Below, piece after piece: positions 40,152 through 51,188 of a stretch of DNA of 64,000 nt. The notes under the pieces were generated by a model. It worked only from the letters and a program-made list of their open reading frames with translations. It did no database searches and was not told the DNA's origin. The stretch is from Linderina pennispora (Eukaryota > Kickxellomycota > Kickxellomycetes > Kickxellales > Kickxellaceae): NCBI RefSeq assembly GCF_002104995.1, contig NW_024468255.1, forward strand, positions 248,001 through 312,000. Reading direction: 5' to 3'. Position 1 is the stretch's first letter; each line of letters starts with the position of its first letter. Both the position numbers and the translations under genes were made by a program.

Positions 40152-41102
40152 CTACTGATCGTATGTGTAGAATCCCCGTCCAGTTTTCCTGCCCAAATGG
40201 CCATCCTTGATCATCTGCTCAAACTGCGGCGTGGGCTTGAGCAGCGGGTTTCCCTTCAGTCCGGGGGCACTCTCGTACCACCCCTTGGCGATATGGTAGC
40301 CGGTGTCCAGACCTGTCATGTCAGACAGTTCGAATGGGCCCATCGGATATCCGGCGCCGAGACGCATGGCAACATCGACATCCTCGATTGTGGCGTCACC
40401 ACGCTCAACTAAGGCGCGGGCCTCGGCGTTGTATGGCACGAGCAGGCGGTTGACGATGAACCCTGGTGTGTCGCGGCACACAACAGGCATCTTGCCCACC
40501 GAGTGGCACCAAGACTTGAGGACATCCATCAGCAGCTTGTCGGTCTTATCGGTATAGGCAATCTCGACTAGCTGCATCATCACGACCGGGTTGAAGAAAT
40601 GCAGGGCGACGAATCTCTGCTTGCGCGAGTCGCTGACATCGCGCGAAATATCGCCGACCAGCAGCGAGCTGGTGTTGGTCGCAAACACGCAGTTCGGCGG
40701 CGCCGCCTTGTCGAGTTTGGCAAACAGCTGCTGTTTGATATCGAGTCTTTCGACAATGGCCTCAATGGCCATGTCTGCCGATTCAACCGCCTTGAGCTGG
40801 TCAGTCGTGGTCTGGATGCGAGCCAGAATATCGGTGACCCAGTTGTCTGGCCGGTTCTGCTTCTTGGCAACGCGGATGAGCGATTTCCTGATTGCCTGGA
40901 CGCCCGATGCCAAGGCGTCGTCGATCATATCCCACAGTGCCACGGTGTAGCCGGCCATGGCCGAAATCTGCGCAATCCCGCCGCCCATGATGCCAGCGCC
41001 AAACACGGCGATGTGTGAGATTGTGTCCCGTGGGTTGACGGTGTTGGCGAGGTGTGCAAGCAGCTGCTGCTGGCGACGTAGTGCGGACTGGTTGCTGGCC
41101 AT
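40152..41102 (-). CDS. 3-hydroxyacyl-CoA dehydrogenase (short-chain, HADH type)
   Basis: NAD-dependent enzyme that oxidises 3-hydroxyacyl-CoA in beta-oxidation; 316 residues. The Rossmann motif is AVFGAGIMGGGIAQISAMAG (about 32-51), the mid-region ATNTSSLLVGDIS is followed by HFFNPVVMMQLVEI (the catalytic His), and VCRDTPGFIVNRLLVPYNAEA and GAGYPMGPFELSDMTGLD are the C-terminal dimer and substrate blocks. It ends GRGFYTYDQ without a PTS1 tripeptide. The first 28 residues (MASNQSALRRQQQLLAHLAN) are helical and basic and may be a weak mitochondrial signal. The family also contains bacterial 3-hydroxybutyryl-CoA dehydrogenases; the mitochondrial HADH role is inferred. Confidence 0.9.
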   Translation of the reverse strand: MASNQSALRRQQQLLAHLANTVNPRDTISHIAVFGAGIMGGGIAQISAMAGYTVALWDMIDDALASGVQAIRKSLIRVAKKQNRPDNWVTDILARIQTTTDQLKAVESADMAIEAIVERLDIKQQLFAKLDKAAPPNCVFATNTSSLLVGDISRDVSDSRKQRFVALHFFNPVVMMQLVEIAYTDKTDKLLMDVLKSWCHSVGKMPVVCRDTPGFIVNRLLVPYNAEARALVERGDATIEDVDVAMRLGAGYPMGPFELSDMTGLDTGYHIAKGWYESAPGLKGNPLLKPTPQFEQMIKDGHLGRKTGRGFYTYDQ

Positions 41103-41649
41103 ATTTAAAAGATCGGAGAATAGGAAGGTAGGATATGAAAGGGTGCTTAAAGAAAAGAGAGACGGAGCGTGTCCCCTTTTAAGCTGTCCCCGCTCGGAGC
41201 AGCTTCTGTGCACACGCCTTGCTTATACGGCTCCTGCCATGTGATCGCGGGCGATGATCTCCTCCCAGGAATACCGCGGTCTTGCCCGGACCATACAGGT
41301 ACAGCATGGACGCCCGAAACATCCGAACGAAAGGGGTGTGCGAGATACAGGACAGGGCAATCGGTGGAGCACAGCTGCTGGTTCTGATCCCTAATACAAA
41401 AGTGCCACCAGCGTCGCCGTTGGGTGTTTGAAAGCCCGATGTCTGTTTTTTAGTCTGGCCGAAACTCCTGGCTACCTCTGAGCAACAGGTGATTCCAGCA
41501 TCAGGCTTCATCATCACGCTTACTCTAACCCTCTCACTGCCGCTCAAAACCATTGTGGAGGAGAGGTTAAGAGGCCTCTCTCGATCTCTGCCCCAAGTTC
41601 CTCACCTTTCTTTCTTTCTTCGAATTACTCCCAAGAATTTACATTGACC
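41103..41649. other. Divergent intergenic region, HADH / coproporphyrinogen oxidase
   Basis: This 547-bp interval lies between two divergent starts. A CT-rich leader (about 41575-41625) precedes the coproporphyrinogen oxidase ATG. No other gene was seen. Confidence 0.3.
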
Positions 41650-42978
41650 ATGTTTGCTCGTATGCGCATTCCGCAGACTGCTGGGCGACTGGCCCGCGCA
41701 GCGTAAGTACTGGAACCTACTACGATAAGGGAGCCAAGGGCAATGCACACCAGCTAACTCACACCAGAGAATAGACGCCCTCGCCTGTACTCGACCAAGC
41801 CCAACCCGCAGGCTGGCGGACCCGGGCTGCGCAAGGCCGAGATTGCAGTGTTCTCTTTGGCCGGCGTGCTGGTCGGCACGCTAGCGCAGCAGATCCGCAA
41901 CCGACGCACGCAGGCTGAAGCGCCGGTCGAGAAGGCTTTGGGAAGCGAGCTCTCCGAAGTCAAGGTGCCCGTCTCGATTCCATACACCGACTACGAGACG
42001 TCCCCAAAGCCTGATTACTACAGCGACACATCACGGCCGATGCACGAGCGCATGGAGTCATTCGTGCTCGATCTACAGGACCGCCTGGTGACAGCACTGG
42101 AGTCGCTGGAGCCGAGCAAAAAGTTCCTGCGCGACCGGTGGGAACGCGAAGACGGCAAGGGCTATGGAATCTCGTGTGTGATTCAGGACGGCACTGTGTT
42201 TGAGAAGGCTGGCGTCAATGTCAGTGTGATTTCGGGCAAGCTGACGCCTGGCCAGCTGCAGTCGATGCGGGCGCGCAACCCCAAGACCGCGCAGACGCTG
42301 ACCAGCGACGATTATGAGTTCCGTGTCGCGGGCGTTTCGGTGGTGATCCACCCGCGCAACCCGTATGCGCCCACCGCACACAAGAACTACAGGCGCTTCG
42401 AGGTCTACAAGAAGGGATCGGACACGCCTGTCATGGCTTGGTTTGGCGGCGGCGCCGATCTGACGCCCGCCTATCTGTTTGAGGATGACGTAAAGTACTT
42501 CCACCAGACGCTCAAGGATGCCTGCGACAAGCATGACCCGACGTACTACGCGCGCTTCAAGAAGTGGTGCGACACGTATTTCACCAACATCCACCGCAAC
42601 GAGACCCGCGGTGTCGGCGGCATCTTCTTCGATGACCTCGAGGACAAGTCTCCTGAGGAGCTGTTCCATTTCGCCTACGATTCGGGCAACTCGTTCATCA
42701 AGGCCTATGTGCCGCTGGTTGCCAAGCGTATGACCATGCCATACACGCAGCGCGAGCGCGACTGGCAGTTGATCCGCCGCGGCCACTATGCCGAGTTCAA
42801 TCTCGTCTACGACCGTGGCACAAAATTCGGTTTGATGACGCCTGGTGCTCGTATCGAGTCGATTCTCATGTCGCTGCCACTCACTGCTCGGTGGGAGTAC
42901 ATGAACAAGCCCGAGCCCGGATCGCCCGAGGACAAGCTCCTGCAGACCGTCCGCAAGACCAGCGAGTGGGCTCATTAG
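41650..42978 (+). CDS. HEM13: Coproporphyrinogen III oxidase with mitochondrial-type N-terminus
   Basis: Oxygen-dependent haem-biosynthesis enzyme converting coproporphyrinogen III to protoporphyrinogen IX. Two exons: 41650-41702 and 41775-42978. The intron (72 nt) has GTAAGT, a CTAAC branch motif at 41754 and the only in-frame acceptor, AATAG. The 418-residue product starts with a presequence (MFARMRIPQTAGRLARAA then RLYST), followed by a hydrophobic stretch IAVFSLAGVLVGTLAQQI. The catalytic core keeps FRVAGVSVVIHPRNPYAPT, the signature MAWFGGGADLTPAYLFEDD, HRNETRGVGGIFFDDL and the RRGHYAEFNLVYDRGT block. Yeast Hem13 is cytosolic and lacks such a leader; this one looks targeted to the intermembrane space as in animals. 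Confidence 0.93.
41703..41774 (+). other. Intron of the coproporphyrinogen oxidase gene
   Basis: 72-nt intron with GTAAGT donor, CTAAC branch-like motif about 17 bases before the acceptor, and AG at 41773-41774. Alternative AGs at 41767 and 41769 put the downstream frame out of register. Confidence 0.85.
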
Positions 42979-43038
42979 ATAGGCATGTAGAAAAGCACTC
43001 CTTTTATTTGACCAAAACACAGCTTACATCGGTCCAGT

Positions 43039-44163
43039 CTAAGCAAAGAGCTTGCTGTACATTTGCTTCTCGCGGCTCTTCTGGTCGTTGATGGCCTTCT
43101 TGGTCAAGGTGATCTCGTTCAGCACGCCCTTGTCCTGCGGGCTCAGCTCCTTGGCCTTGGTCAGGTCATCCAGCGCCTTGTCGTGGGCCTTGGACTGGCG
43201 GTAGGCCGAGCCACGGCGGAAGTAAGCCTTGGTCAGGTCCTTCTCGGTGATCTCCTTGTCTGCCATCTCGATAACAAATGTGCAGTCCTGGATCGCCTGC
43301 GCAAACTTGCCTTGCTTCAGATAGCACAGAGCACGGTTCAAGAACACAGGCACCTTGACAGCGACAAACTGCGGCCGCAGCTTGTCCTCAGGGTCATTGA
43401 TCTTGTCGAACGCCGGGTACTCGTTCAAGTACCGCAGCGCCTTGCTGTACTTTGCCACAGCGGTCGTCAGATCGCCCGCCTTGAACCCATCGTTACCCAG
43501 GCCCTTCATCTTGGTGGCCACCTCCAGCGCGACCTCGGCCTCGATTCCCTCAGCATCCTCGGCAATTGGATAGTCATCAGGGAACTCGGGCACGCCGTCA
43601 CCAGCACCGACACCGTCGTCCTCACCAGGCTGCAGCTGACCACAGTCCTCGATAACCACAGCCTTCTCTGGCTTGTCTCCCGAGTCCGTAATACCGTTCT
43701 CGACAGCCCTCACCACGCCCTTGCCCTTGAGCACCTGGCCAAAGACAACGTGCTTGCTGTCGAGGTGCGGGGTGGGCACAGTGGTGATAAAGAACTGCGA
43801 CCCGTTCGTGTTGGGCCCGGCGTTGGCCATGCTCAGCATAAACGGCTTCTCGTGCTTGAGCGAAAAGTCTTCGTCGGCAAACTTCTCGCCATAAATGCTC
43901 TCACCGCCGGTGCCGTTGCCACGCGTAAAGTCACCACCCTGGATCATAAAGTTTTTGATCACCCGGTGGAACGTGCTGCCCTTGTAGTGCAGTGGCTTGC
44001 CGGACTCACCCGTGCCCTTCTCGCCGGTGCAGAGGGCGCGGAAGTTCTCGACTGTCTTGGGCACAACGTCGGCGAACAGCTCCATGACGACGCGGCCGGC
44101 AGGTTCGCCACCGATGCTGATGTCAAAAAAGACACGCGGGTTGTCGTTGTTGCGCATGGACAT
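43039..44163 (-). CDS. CYP40: Cyclophilin-40 (peptidyl-prolyl isomerase D)
   Basis: Hsp90 co-chaperone with prolyl isomerase activity; 374 residues. The cyclophilin domain (about 10-175) keeps [20 protein letters not shown] with the catalytic Arg, and [17 protein letters not shown] 40-residue acidic linker leads to three TPR repeats (about 215-360, e.g. [57 protein letters not shown]) that bind the Hsp90 C-terminal peptide, and a basic tail. The stop lies 60 bases from that of the convergent coproporphyrinogen oxidase gene. Confidence 0.95.
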   Translation of the reverse strand: MSMRNNDNPRVFFDISIGGEPAGRVVMELFADVVPKTVENFRALCTGEKGTGESGKPLHYKGSTFHRVIKNFMIQGGDFTRGNGTGGESIYGEKFADEDFSLKHEKPFMLSMANAGPNTNGSQFFITTVPTPHLDSKHVVFGQVLKGKGVVRAVENGITDSGDKPEKAVVIEDCGQLQPGEDDGVGAGDGVPEFPDDYPIAEDAEGIEAEVALEVATKMKGLGNDGFKAGDLTTAVAKYSKALRYLNEYPAFDKINDPEDKLRPQFVAVKVPVFLNRALCYLKQGKFAQAIQDCTFVIEMADKEITEKDLTKAYFRRGSAYRQSKAHDKALDDLTKAKELSPQDKGVLNEITLTKKAINDQKSREKQMYSKLFA

Positions 44164-44850
44164 GGCTTCAGGAATGTTGATAGCACAAGATAATCAAAAA
44201 ATGGAAAATAGCTGAGGAACAAGAGAGAGGTGGCAAAGACAGGCCGGTCGGTGAGGAGTAGTGTACACATACACCTTGGCGACAGAACTTCTTAGAAAAT
44301 AACGAACCCGGGCGAGCCGAGCCGATGAGTCATTCTGGAAACGCGTATGCATTGACAGCACACTGCTGCCCAGCTGGACGACCACATTACATGTACTTCT
44401 GCCACACTGGCAAGGGCCATTCACAGACGACATGCATGCTGTTTGTAAACACTGTGGATGACCTGTTGCACATACGCACCTGTCGGTCATCAATGGGGCC
44501 TACATAATGCCATATCATCAAAGGCAGGTGGGAGCTGAGACGCTTTGCTGCGGCCATTCTGCAACTATGACATACCTCCCACCTTGGCCGTCTGATGTCT
44601 GCAAAAGGGCGTTCCCTCTGCATTTCTAACAGGCACGGCTGTCTTATTGTCCTACCAGAAGAACGATTGGTCTCCAGACGAGGACGTGACTGAGAGACAT
44701 CGCGGAATTCGCCTGCTAGAGACAATGGTGCATGCAGCTGCTGCCTGGCGCCAATATAAAATCCCTCTTGGCTGATGCCAGCACGTCCTCTCCCCCTTCT
44801 TTCTTCTCTGTCCACCAAAGCTGTTTTTATTATTATTTCCACTTCCGAAT
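44164..44850. other. Divergent intergenic region, Cyp40 / ABC transporter
   Basis: This 687-bp interval contains the TATA box of the transporter gene near its right end. Short ORFs on both strands are not supported by composition or similarity. Confidence 0.3.
44755..44762 (+). promoter_or_regulatory. TATA box of the ABC transporter gene
   Basis: TATAAAAT lies 89 bases upstream of the ATG at 44851 and is followed by a C/T-rich leader. Confidence 0.5.
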
Positions 44851-47800
44851 ATGATAGTGCATTCAAAGGATATATTGGTACCATTTATTGGAGATGTCGC
44901 AGCTATTGCCGGCGTTGTGTCTATATTGCTGCTGCACCAACGAAGCAAATGGCGCACCTACAGTCCCGTGCCACAGACCACAGCCATCCCCATGGCTCTC
45001 TTGATCTACTTCCGGCCGCAGCACGCTGGTCCGCTGTTCTCGACCGCAAACACTATTGCCCTGACTTCCATGACAATGCTCAGACCAGGCCACGTTATAC
45101 GCATTGGTTTCCACATTACCCAGATGTACGGTGCAGTTGCGACCGCTATCAGCACGGCCTGGAATGTACATGCAGCACTCGCCATCGCGCTGCACATGAC
45201 TCTGTTCATTGGTGAACTTACTGGCACTGAGCGCAAGCATATCAGGGAGCGAATAGCCGATCTGTTCCTTGTCTCAGCATCTAAGCTGATTGTGCTTGCC
45301 AATATGCGGCCGCTGCAGCGATCTGATCTTCGCCGATTCTACAATCAGCTCGCCAACTACATGCTTGGAGATGGTCTGGAGCTTGATCCAGCACAGCGGC
45401 TCTTTGTTGTACGTGCCATCATTCGTATGGCCATGCTCCCATACCTGCCGGTGTTCATTGCTGACTGCATAATCGGCCTTGTCGAGTTCATGGAAGGTGC
45501 AGTGCTAGGCAAGCTGATGCACTGCATTGACGAGCCTGCTCAAGCTTCGCCTGCAGACGCCTACGCGTATCTAGCCATACTAGCTTTAATGAGGCTTATT
45601 GCCAGTCAACGTATGCGTGTCGACTACATGCGTAGGGCGGAGATCAACCGGATATCATTGCAGATAGAGATGGCTATATTCCACATGCCACTTGCGCAGG
45701 CTGCGCTAAAGCACGAGCACATGTTCAGATACGGGAAATACCACGCATCAAAGGTCGTAGAAGGGGTCATCAACATTTACAGCCAGACATCATCGCTGGT
45801 AACTGCATCGATTGCCTTCTATATGACCAAGCAGACGATGGGCAGCAATGCCTTCTTGCCAGCATACATATATGTGGGGATTTCACTGGGCGCTCGTCTT
45901 ACACGTGTACTTCTCGACTGGACATCGCGCTGGTATGTCTTGCAGCCATACGACCATGTCGAAGAAATATGTGCCAGCATTACATCAATCAAGCTCTACG
46001 CCTGGGAGAAAAAGTACCTGGACTGGGCGCAGACATACCGCGATGACGACGAATCCGAAATCTACAGTACATGGGTTTGGCTGGTGCGTGTAGTAGTCAA
46101 AGGTATCCTCATTATGATCCACACCACATCAAAGGAGATGGCTACCTTTGTTTCCATAGCAGCCTATATGCGTGCAACCAATGCCAATATCCCTGCTGCA
46201 CAGCTGCTGCAACTGCGCTATCAGATCCGCCACATGGGTTTACAGTTCAGCCAAATTGCCGGTAGCCTGATAGAATTTCGCCATGTGCGTGCCTCGAACA
46301 CCATTCTCGAGTGTTCTTTGCGCGCTGAACACGGCAACACGGTTGACAATGTCAGCATGGAGTCTACGGATACAGCTATGTCTGAGAGGCTGTCAGCTGT
46401 CAGTCTCAACATGTGCGATTTTACATGGGGCGGCGGTGTGTCTATACTGCAAGGCGTGTCGCTTGATATCCTTCCGCACCACCTAGCAATTGTTACGGGC
46501 CCTATCGGTGTAGGCAAATCCACATTGCTGCAGGCAATTGGTGGTGAGGTGCACATGTGCGCTGGCCATGGCCGGACTATTGGCAAGGTCGTCTATGTCT
46601 CCCAGCGGCCGTGGATGATGGGAGACACGATTCGGAACAATATTTTGTTTGGGCTAGACTACGATCAGGTGTGGTACCAGCGCGTTATTAAGGCATGCGC
46701 ATTGGAGTGGGACTTCAGTACCATGTCTGACGGTGATATGACGATGGTTGGTAGCAGAGGAATGAACGTATCTGGGGGTCAGCGTGCACGAATTGGTCTA
46801 GCAAGGTAAGTTGAACCAAAAACAAGTGCAGGTGGATTCCAATTACAGGTATTATTTACGATTCCGCTATTGATCTGTAGAGCTATCTACGCGCGTGCTG
46901 ATGTTTACTTGTTGGACGACCCACTTTCGGCTGTGGACTCGTGTGTTGCACAGTGGATTATCGACCATGTCCTGCTTGGTTCCAATGCCCTGCTGGGACA
47001 GAGCACCCGTGTCCTGGTAACGAATACTGACATTGTCACTCCATATGCCGATCAGATTCTGAGAGTGGATGGGGGCCGCATCTCAGTGACACAACAGACA
47101 CCGATTATCCACATTCCTCAGCACCAGGAGGTCGAATTAGATACAGCTCGCAATGTACCCAAAGATAAGAGCAGGCCGGACAACACATCAGAGCAAGTAT
47201 GCGATCACAGGGTCGACGACTGCCATGTCGATGTCTGGGAGTCAATGGCATACATGGGCAAGGTTTGTGGATACGGTGTGCTACTTGTATCGATTGTCTT
47301 CATATTCAGCAAAGCCATGGTATGGCACTATACCACTACTTTAACGCTCGCTGCGCTGCGTGCCTGCAAAGAGTCGCCTTCAGTTGAGGCAACCATGCAC
47401 TACTTGAAGATCGACCTTGCTACAGGCCTTGTTCATACTACTGCCCTGCTGATTAACCAGGTGCATTTGCACTATATTACGAAAGTGCACTACACGCCGA
47501 TCGTCAACACAAAGCTCATCGACGGCCTCATACATGCACCACTCGACACATTCAGCGAACTCAGACAGAGCGATATCGCCACCGCATTCTATCACTCGGC
47601 ATGGGGCCTCCGGTGTTTTCTGCCCGTACTTCTCCTGATGGAGGCATCAAACATGACGTACATGTTCAACCACATTGTCAGCGCCTGGCGCATTTCGCCA
47701 GCCGCCTTCACCGTGCTTCCGCTCACTGCTTGTGCGCTTTACCTGACAGCCATTTACGTGTCGCCCATCTCCCACTCGCTCGAAAAAGAAGAGTTGAAGT

Positions 47801-49122
47801 CGAGTACCGAATACCACAATGCTCGCCATATGCTCACCGACGGCACATCGACAATCCGTGTTTTTGGCCAGCGAGACTCATTCATGCGCCGCCTCATGGC
47901 TACTGTCCGCTACAATACTATCGCCAGCAAGGCCGCCCTCGATGCTCGACAGCTGGAGGTTACACTGTGCATACTTGTCAAGCAACTTATGGCCTGCTCA
48001 GCAATGACCGTATTGCTATTGCAGCAGCGGTTCAATGTTGGCAAGGGGAGCACGATTACATCAGCTGAAGCCAACGAGATGATGACTGTATGCATTTCTC
48101 TGGTGGCATATTTTACTGAACTGGTCAAAATTCCGGAAATGCTGCGTGAACGAGCTCGCCTTGTCGCGGATTACCACCAGATTGCTGAGCTTCCATCAGA
48201 AGACCCCAGCCCGGCATCAAACCAGGTGCCACCAGAGAACTGGCCAGACAAGGGCAAGATCGAGTTTGTCGACTACGGCATGCGCTACAAGGGCGCTGCT
48301 AGCCGCGCACTTGATGGAATCTCACTCACCATAAACCCGGGTGAGAAGCTCGGCATCGTTGGCCGCACAGGTGCAGGCAAATCGTCGTTGGTCAAGGCGC
48401 TGTTCCGGCTGGTTGAGGCAGAGCAAGGCAAAATCGTCATTGACGGCGTGGACATTTCAACACTGAGCCTGCGCGAACTGCGCTCTCGTCTGGGAATCAT
48501 TCCGCAGGATTCGGCGCTGTTCTTTGGATCGATTCGAGATAATCTGGATCCGCTGCGTGAACACACAATCGAGGAGATCTGGGCATCCATCATCAAGGCA
48601 CAATTGGTCGACCTGGTTAACCGCAAAGAAGTAACTGAGCTAGGCCGCCAAAACCAGGAAGATGAGGAGTTGAATCTCAACGACGGATCGACCCAAGAGG
48701 AGACAGAAAGGCGGACTAGAAGTGCTCTAGGTGAACGGTACTGCTGGCGCAGAATCAGGATGGGCCCGGATTCTTCTGTACTGCGGGGTGGATTGGACAA
48801 ATGGATCGAGTTTGAAGGCAGGAACTTTAGCATAGGGCAAAGGCAGCTAGTCAGCTTGTGTCGTGCACTGCTGAAGACGAAGCGGATCCTGGTCCTGGAT
48901 GAGGCGACGGCAAACGTGGACGCAAAGACCAACCAGATCATGCACGATGTTATTCGTCGTGAGTTCAAACAGTGTACTGTCTTGACTATCGCACATCGCC
49001 TGAACACTGTCATGGACAGCGACCGGGTCCTTGTCATGGACAATGGCCGAGTGGCAGAGGCTAACCCGCCAAGTCAAAACATGAGGTTCCAACAGCTTGT
49101 CCAGATGCACGATGGATGTTAG
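44851..49122 (+). CDS. ABC transporter, ABCC (MRP) subfamily
   Basis: Full-length exporter of 1398 residues. Exons 44851-46805 and 46881-49122; the junction (AG|GTAAGT ... TGTAG|A) falls inside an Arg codon directly after the first signature motif. An N-terminal hydrophobic region precedes the first transmembrane domain. NBD1 has Walker A GPIGVGKST (550-558), signature VSGGQRARIGLAR (about 640) and Walker B VYLLDDPLSAVD. The second transmembrane domain is followed by NBD2 with Walker A GRTGAGKSS (about 1146), FSIGQRQLVSLCRALL and ILVLDEATANVD. The DDPLSAVD spelling in NBD1 and the linker pattern mark ABCC. The first-NBD switch histidine appears as Asn (VTNTD, where the family has VTH); NBD2 keeps it (TIAHRL). 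The substrate cannot be told; glutathione conjugates or vacuolar cargo are family norms. Confidence 0.9.
46806..46880 (+). other. Intron of the ABC transporter gene
   Basis: 75-nt intron with GTAAGT donor and TGTAG acceptor. Removing it joins LAR to AIYARADVYLLDD, the expected signature-to-Walker B spacing, and gives an exact codon total. Confidence 0.85.
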
Positions 49123-49238
49123 ACAAATCGATAGAACACCTGTACGTGATATGTAGGCGTATCATTCCAATAAAGTGTATTTTGGAATTGGAAAACTTGC
49201 TTCAGTAGTTGAAGCTATGGTCTATATAGCGATGCTGT

Positions 49239-51188
49239 CTAGCATCCGCTGGGAACAGTGAAGTCGTCGATGTGGCGACGGCTCTTAACAACAGCCTTGA
49301 CTCCAAGACCGCGCTTGGCAAAGCCCTTCCAGATGGCGCACTTGTTCTTGCCACCAGTCAGGTTCTGGTCGGCCTGGATAATGGCATCGCGGGCGTTAAG
49401 GAACGTGGGCTTGCACGGCTGCAGCTTCATACCGTCAAGGATAATCTGGAGCGCGATGGAGTTACCCTTGGTCAGATCATGCGAGAACAGATCCGCGGCA
49501 ATACCGTTGGCATCAATGAGGTTCCAGATAACCTCGTACAGAATCTCAGCCCAGACCTCACCGATAGCATGGACTCCATTGTAGCCCGACTTGTCAAGAT
49601 ACGAGTATGTCGAGGGGTTGGTGGTCAGGCTCGTCGAGTATGGGTAGTTACGGATACCGCTGCCGTTTGAATACTCGCCGAGGACAAGGTTGCGCGAGCG
49701 GGTGTCTCCAGACTTGATACGCAGAAGGTTGGCAACAGTGTCACTCCATCCCTCGCCCATACCTCCAGGCTCACCACTGCCCAGGCAGTTGGAGTTGGCT
49801 GGGCCACCAGTCAGACGGTTCGAGATACCGTGGGTGAACTCGTGGGCGACAATGTCCTGCTCAAAATCGCCATCGCGGTTCGGGTTGGTCTGAGTCCAGG
49901 TGTACATGCGCATGACACCGTGCTGGCCATCTGGAGGAGTGGCAAAGTTGGCGTTATCGGTACCGGATCCATCCTGAGCGTAGGCAATAACGTAGTCGCC
50001 ACCAACTCCCTTGCCGCTGTAGTTCACATCCTGGAAGTTACCAGCAGCCTCATCGAATCCATAGAGGTACGACAGATCGTGCACGGTGTTGACAGTGTAG
50101 AACAACTGCGTAATAGCAGAGTCAATATAGGACGATGGCGCCTTGGTCAGGTCCAGAGGGAAGTCGAAGGCGCCGTTGGTGGAGTTCGGACGGTAGTTGG
50201 TCTGCCACGTGCTGCCACCGGTGGGGTTGTTCTGCGCCCAGACGTTGTTGCCAGTGGTGGTGGTACCAGTAACCCAGCCCTTAGGGCTAGCATTAGTGTT
50301 GGCTGGGCTCGACACGACCGAGCGGCTACCCTCCAGGGGGTCGTTTACATTGCGCGGGTAGACGTTGTACGACTCGGCATGCGATACCCAGTCATGGATA
50401 GCCTCGACGCTGCCAGTGTCCTGGTTGACGTGGGCGCTCCACCAGTGGCTATCCTGCTTCAGGGTGATCTCCCAGACATGCGCCAGGGATCCGTCAGCCT
50501 TCTGGATCAGCGCCTTCTTGGCAGTGGCCGAGCCGTCAACAGCCGAAGCTGAAGGCACGTTGGTAATGGTGAACTGAGGCTCGCCACTGACAAAGTTCGA
50601 GGTCGACGCGACAGTGATCTTGTTCAGATCGCTGTCGGACACAGCGGTCTTGACGTAGTCGTTCAGCGACTTGAATGCGGTCTTCAGCGAGGCATCGTCG
50701 CTGGCACGCGCAACAAGGGAGCCGTTGGAGCGCTTGACCTTGCCCAGGGCATCAGTCGAAGCGAATGAATGGCTGGACGAGATGATGCGGCCCTTGGAGT
50801 CAACGTTGACATTGGCAAGACCGTTGGCGACATCAACACCACCGTTGGTCTGGCGGGCATAGACGTGGGTAATGCCCGAGCGAGCGTCGGTGTAGGCATC
50901 GGTGATCTTGATGTTCTCGGCCGGGATCTTGTGGTTCTTGGCCAGATACGCGACAGCAATATCAGCCTTGGACTTGACAGCAGAGTCCTTCTTGCTGCCG
51001 CCAACAAAGGAGGCGGCCTGGGCAGACGAATCAGTGGAGACAGTGACCGGCTTGTCATAGACCTTGAACTGCCCCTTGCCGCTCAGCTCTGGAGTGAATG
51101 TGACGATATCCTGATGGTGGTCCGCAGCCGCGCTAACAGTAGCAAGAGTAGCCGCAAGGAGGCTGACGATAGAAGTGAGCTTGACCAT
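49239..51188 (-). CDS. Fungalysin, secreted M36 metalloprotease
   Basis: Extracellular zinc endopeptidase made as a preproprotein; 649 residues. The signal peptide is about residues 1-20 (VKLTSIVSLLAATLATVSAA). The propeptide (FTP-type fold) runs to about 260, with the prodomain strand WSAHVNQDTGSVEAIHDWVS. The mature M36 domain has the zinc motif HEFTH (His449, Glu450, His453), the downstream ligand region MGEGWSDTVA, and RNYPYSTSLTTNPSTYSYLD. It ends with the conserved KCAIWKGFAKRGLGVKA block. Length matches the family. It is the first of several secreted-protein genes in this part of the window and has its own TATA box, suggesting inducible expression. Confidence 0.95.
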   Translation of the reverse strand: MVKLTSIVSLLAATLATVSAAADHHQDIVTFTPELSGKGQFKVYDKPVTVSTDSSAQAASFVGGSKKDSAVKSKADIAVAYLAKNHKIPAENIKITDAYTDARSGITHVYARQTNGGVDVANGLANVNVDSKGRIISSSHSFASTDALGKVKRSNGSLVARASDDASLKTAFKSLNDYVKTAVSDSDLNKITVASTSNFVSGEPQFTITNVPSASAVDGSATAKKALIQKADGSLAHVWEITLKQDSHWWSAHVNQDTGSVEAIHDWVSHAESYNVYPRNVNDPLEGSRSVVSSPANTNASPKGWVTGTTTTGNNVWAQNNPTGGSTWQTNYRPNSTNGAFDFPLDLTKAPSSYIDSAITQLFYTVNTVHDLSYLYGFDEAAGNFQDVNYSGKGVGGDYVIAYAQDGSGTDNANFATPPDGQHGVMRMYTWTQTNPNRDGDFEQDIVAHEFTHGISNRLTGGPANSNCLGSGEPGGMGEGWSDTVANLLRIKSGDTRSRNLVLGEYSNGSGIRNYPYSTSLTTNPSTYSYLDKSGYNGVHAIGEVWAEILYEVIWNLIDANGIAADLFSHDLTKGNSIALQIILDGMKLQPCKPTFLNARDAIIQADQNLTGGKNKCAIWKGFAKRGLGVKAVVKSRRHIDDFTVPSGC

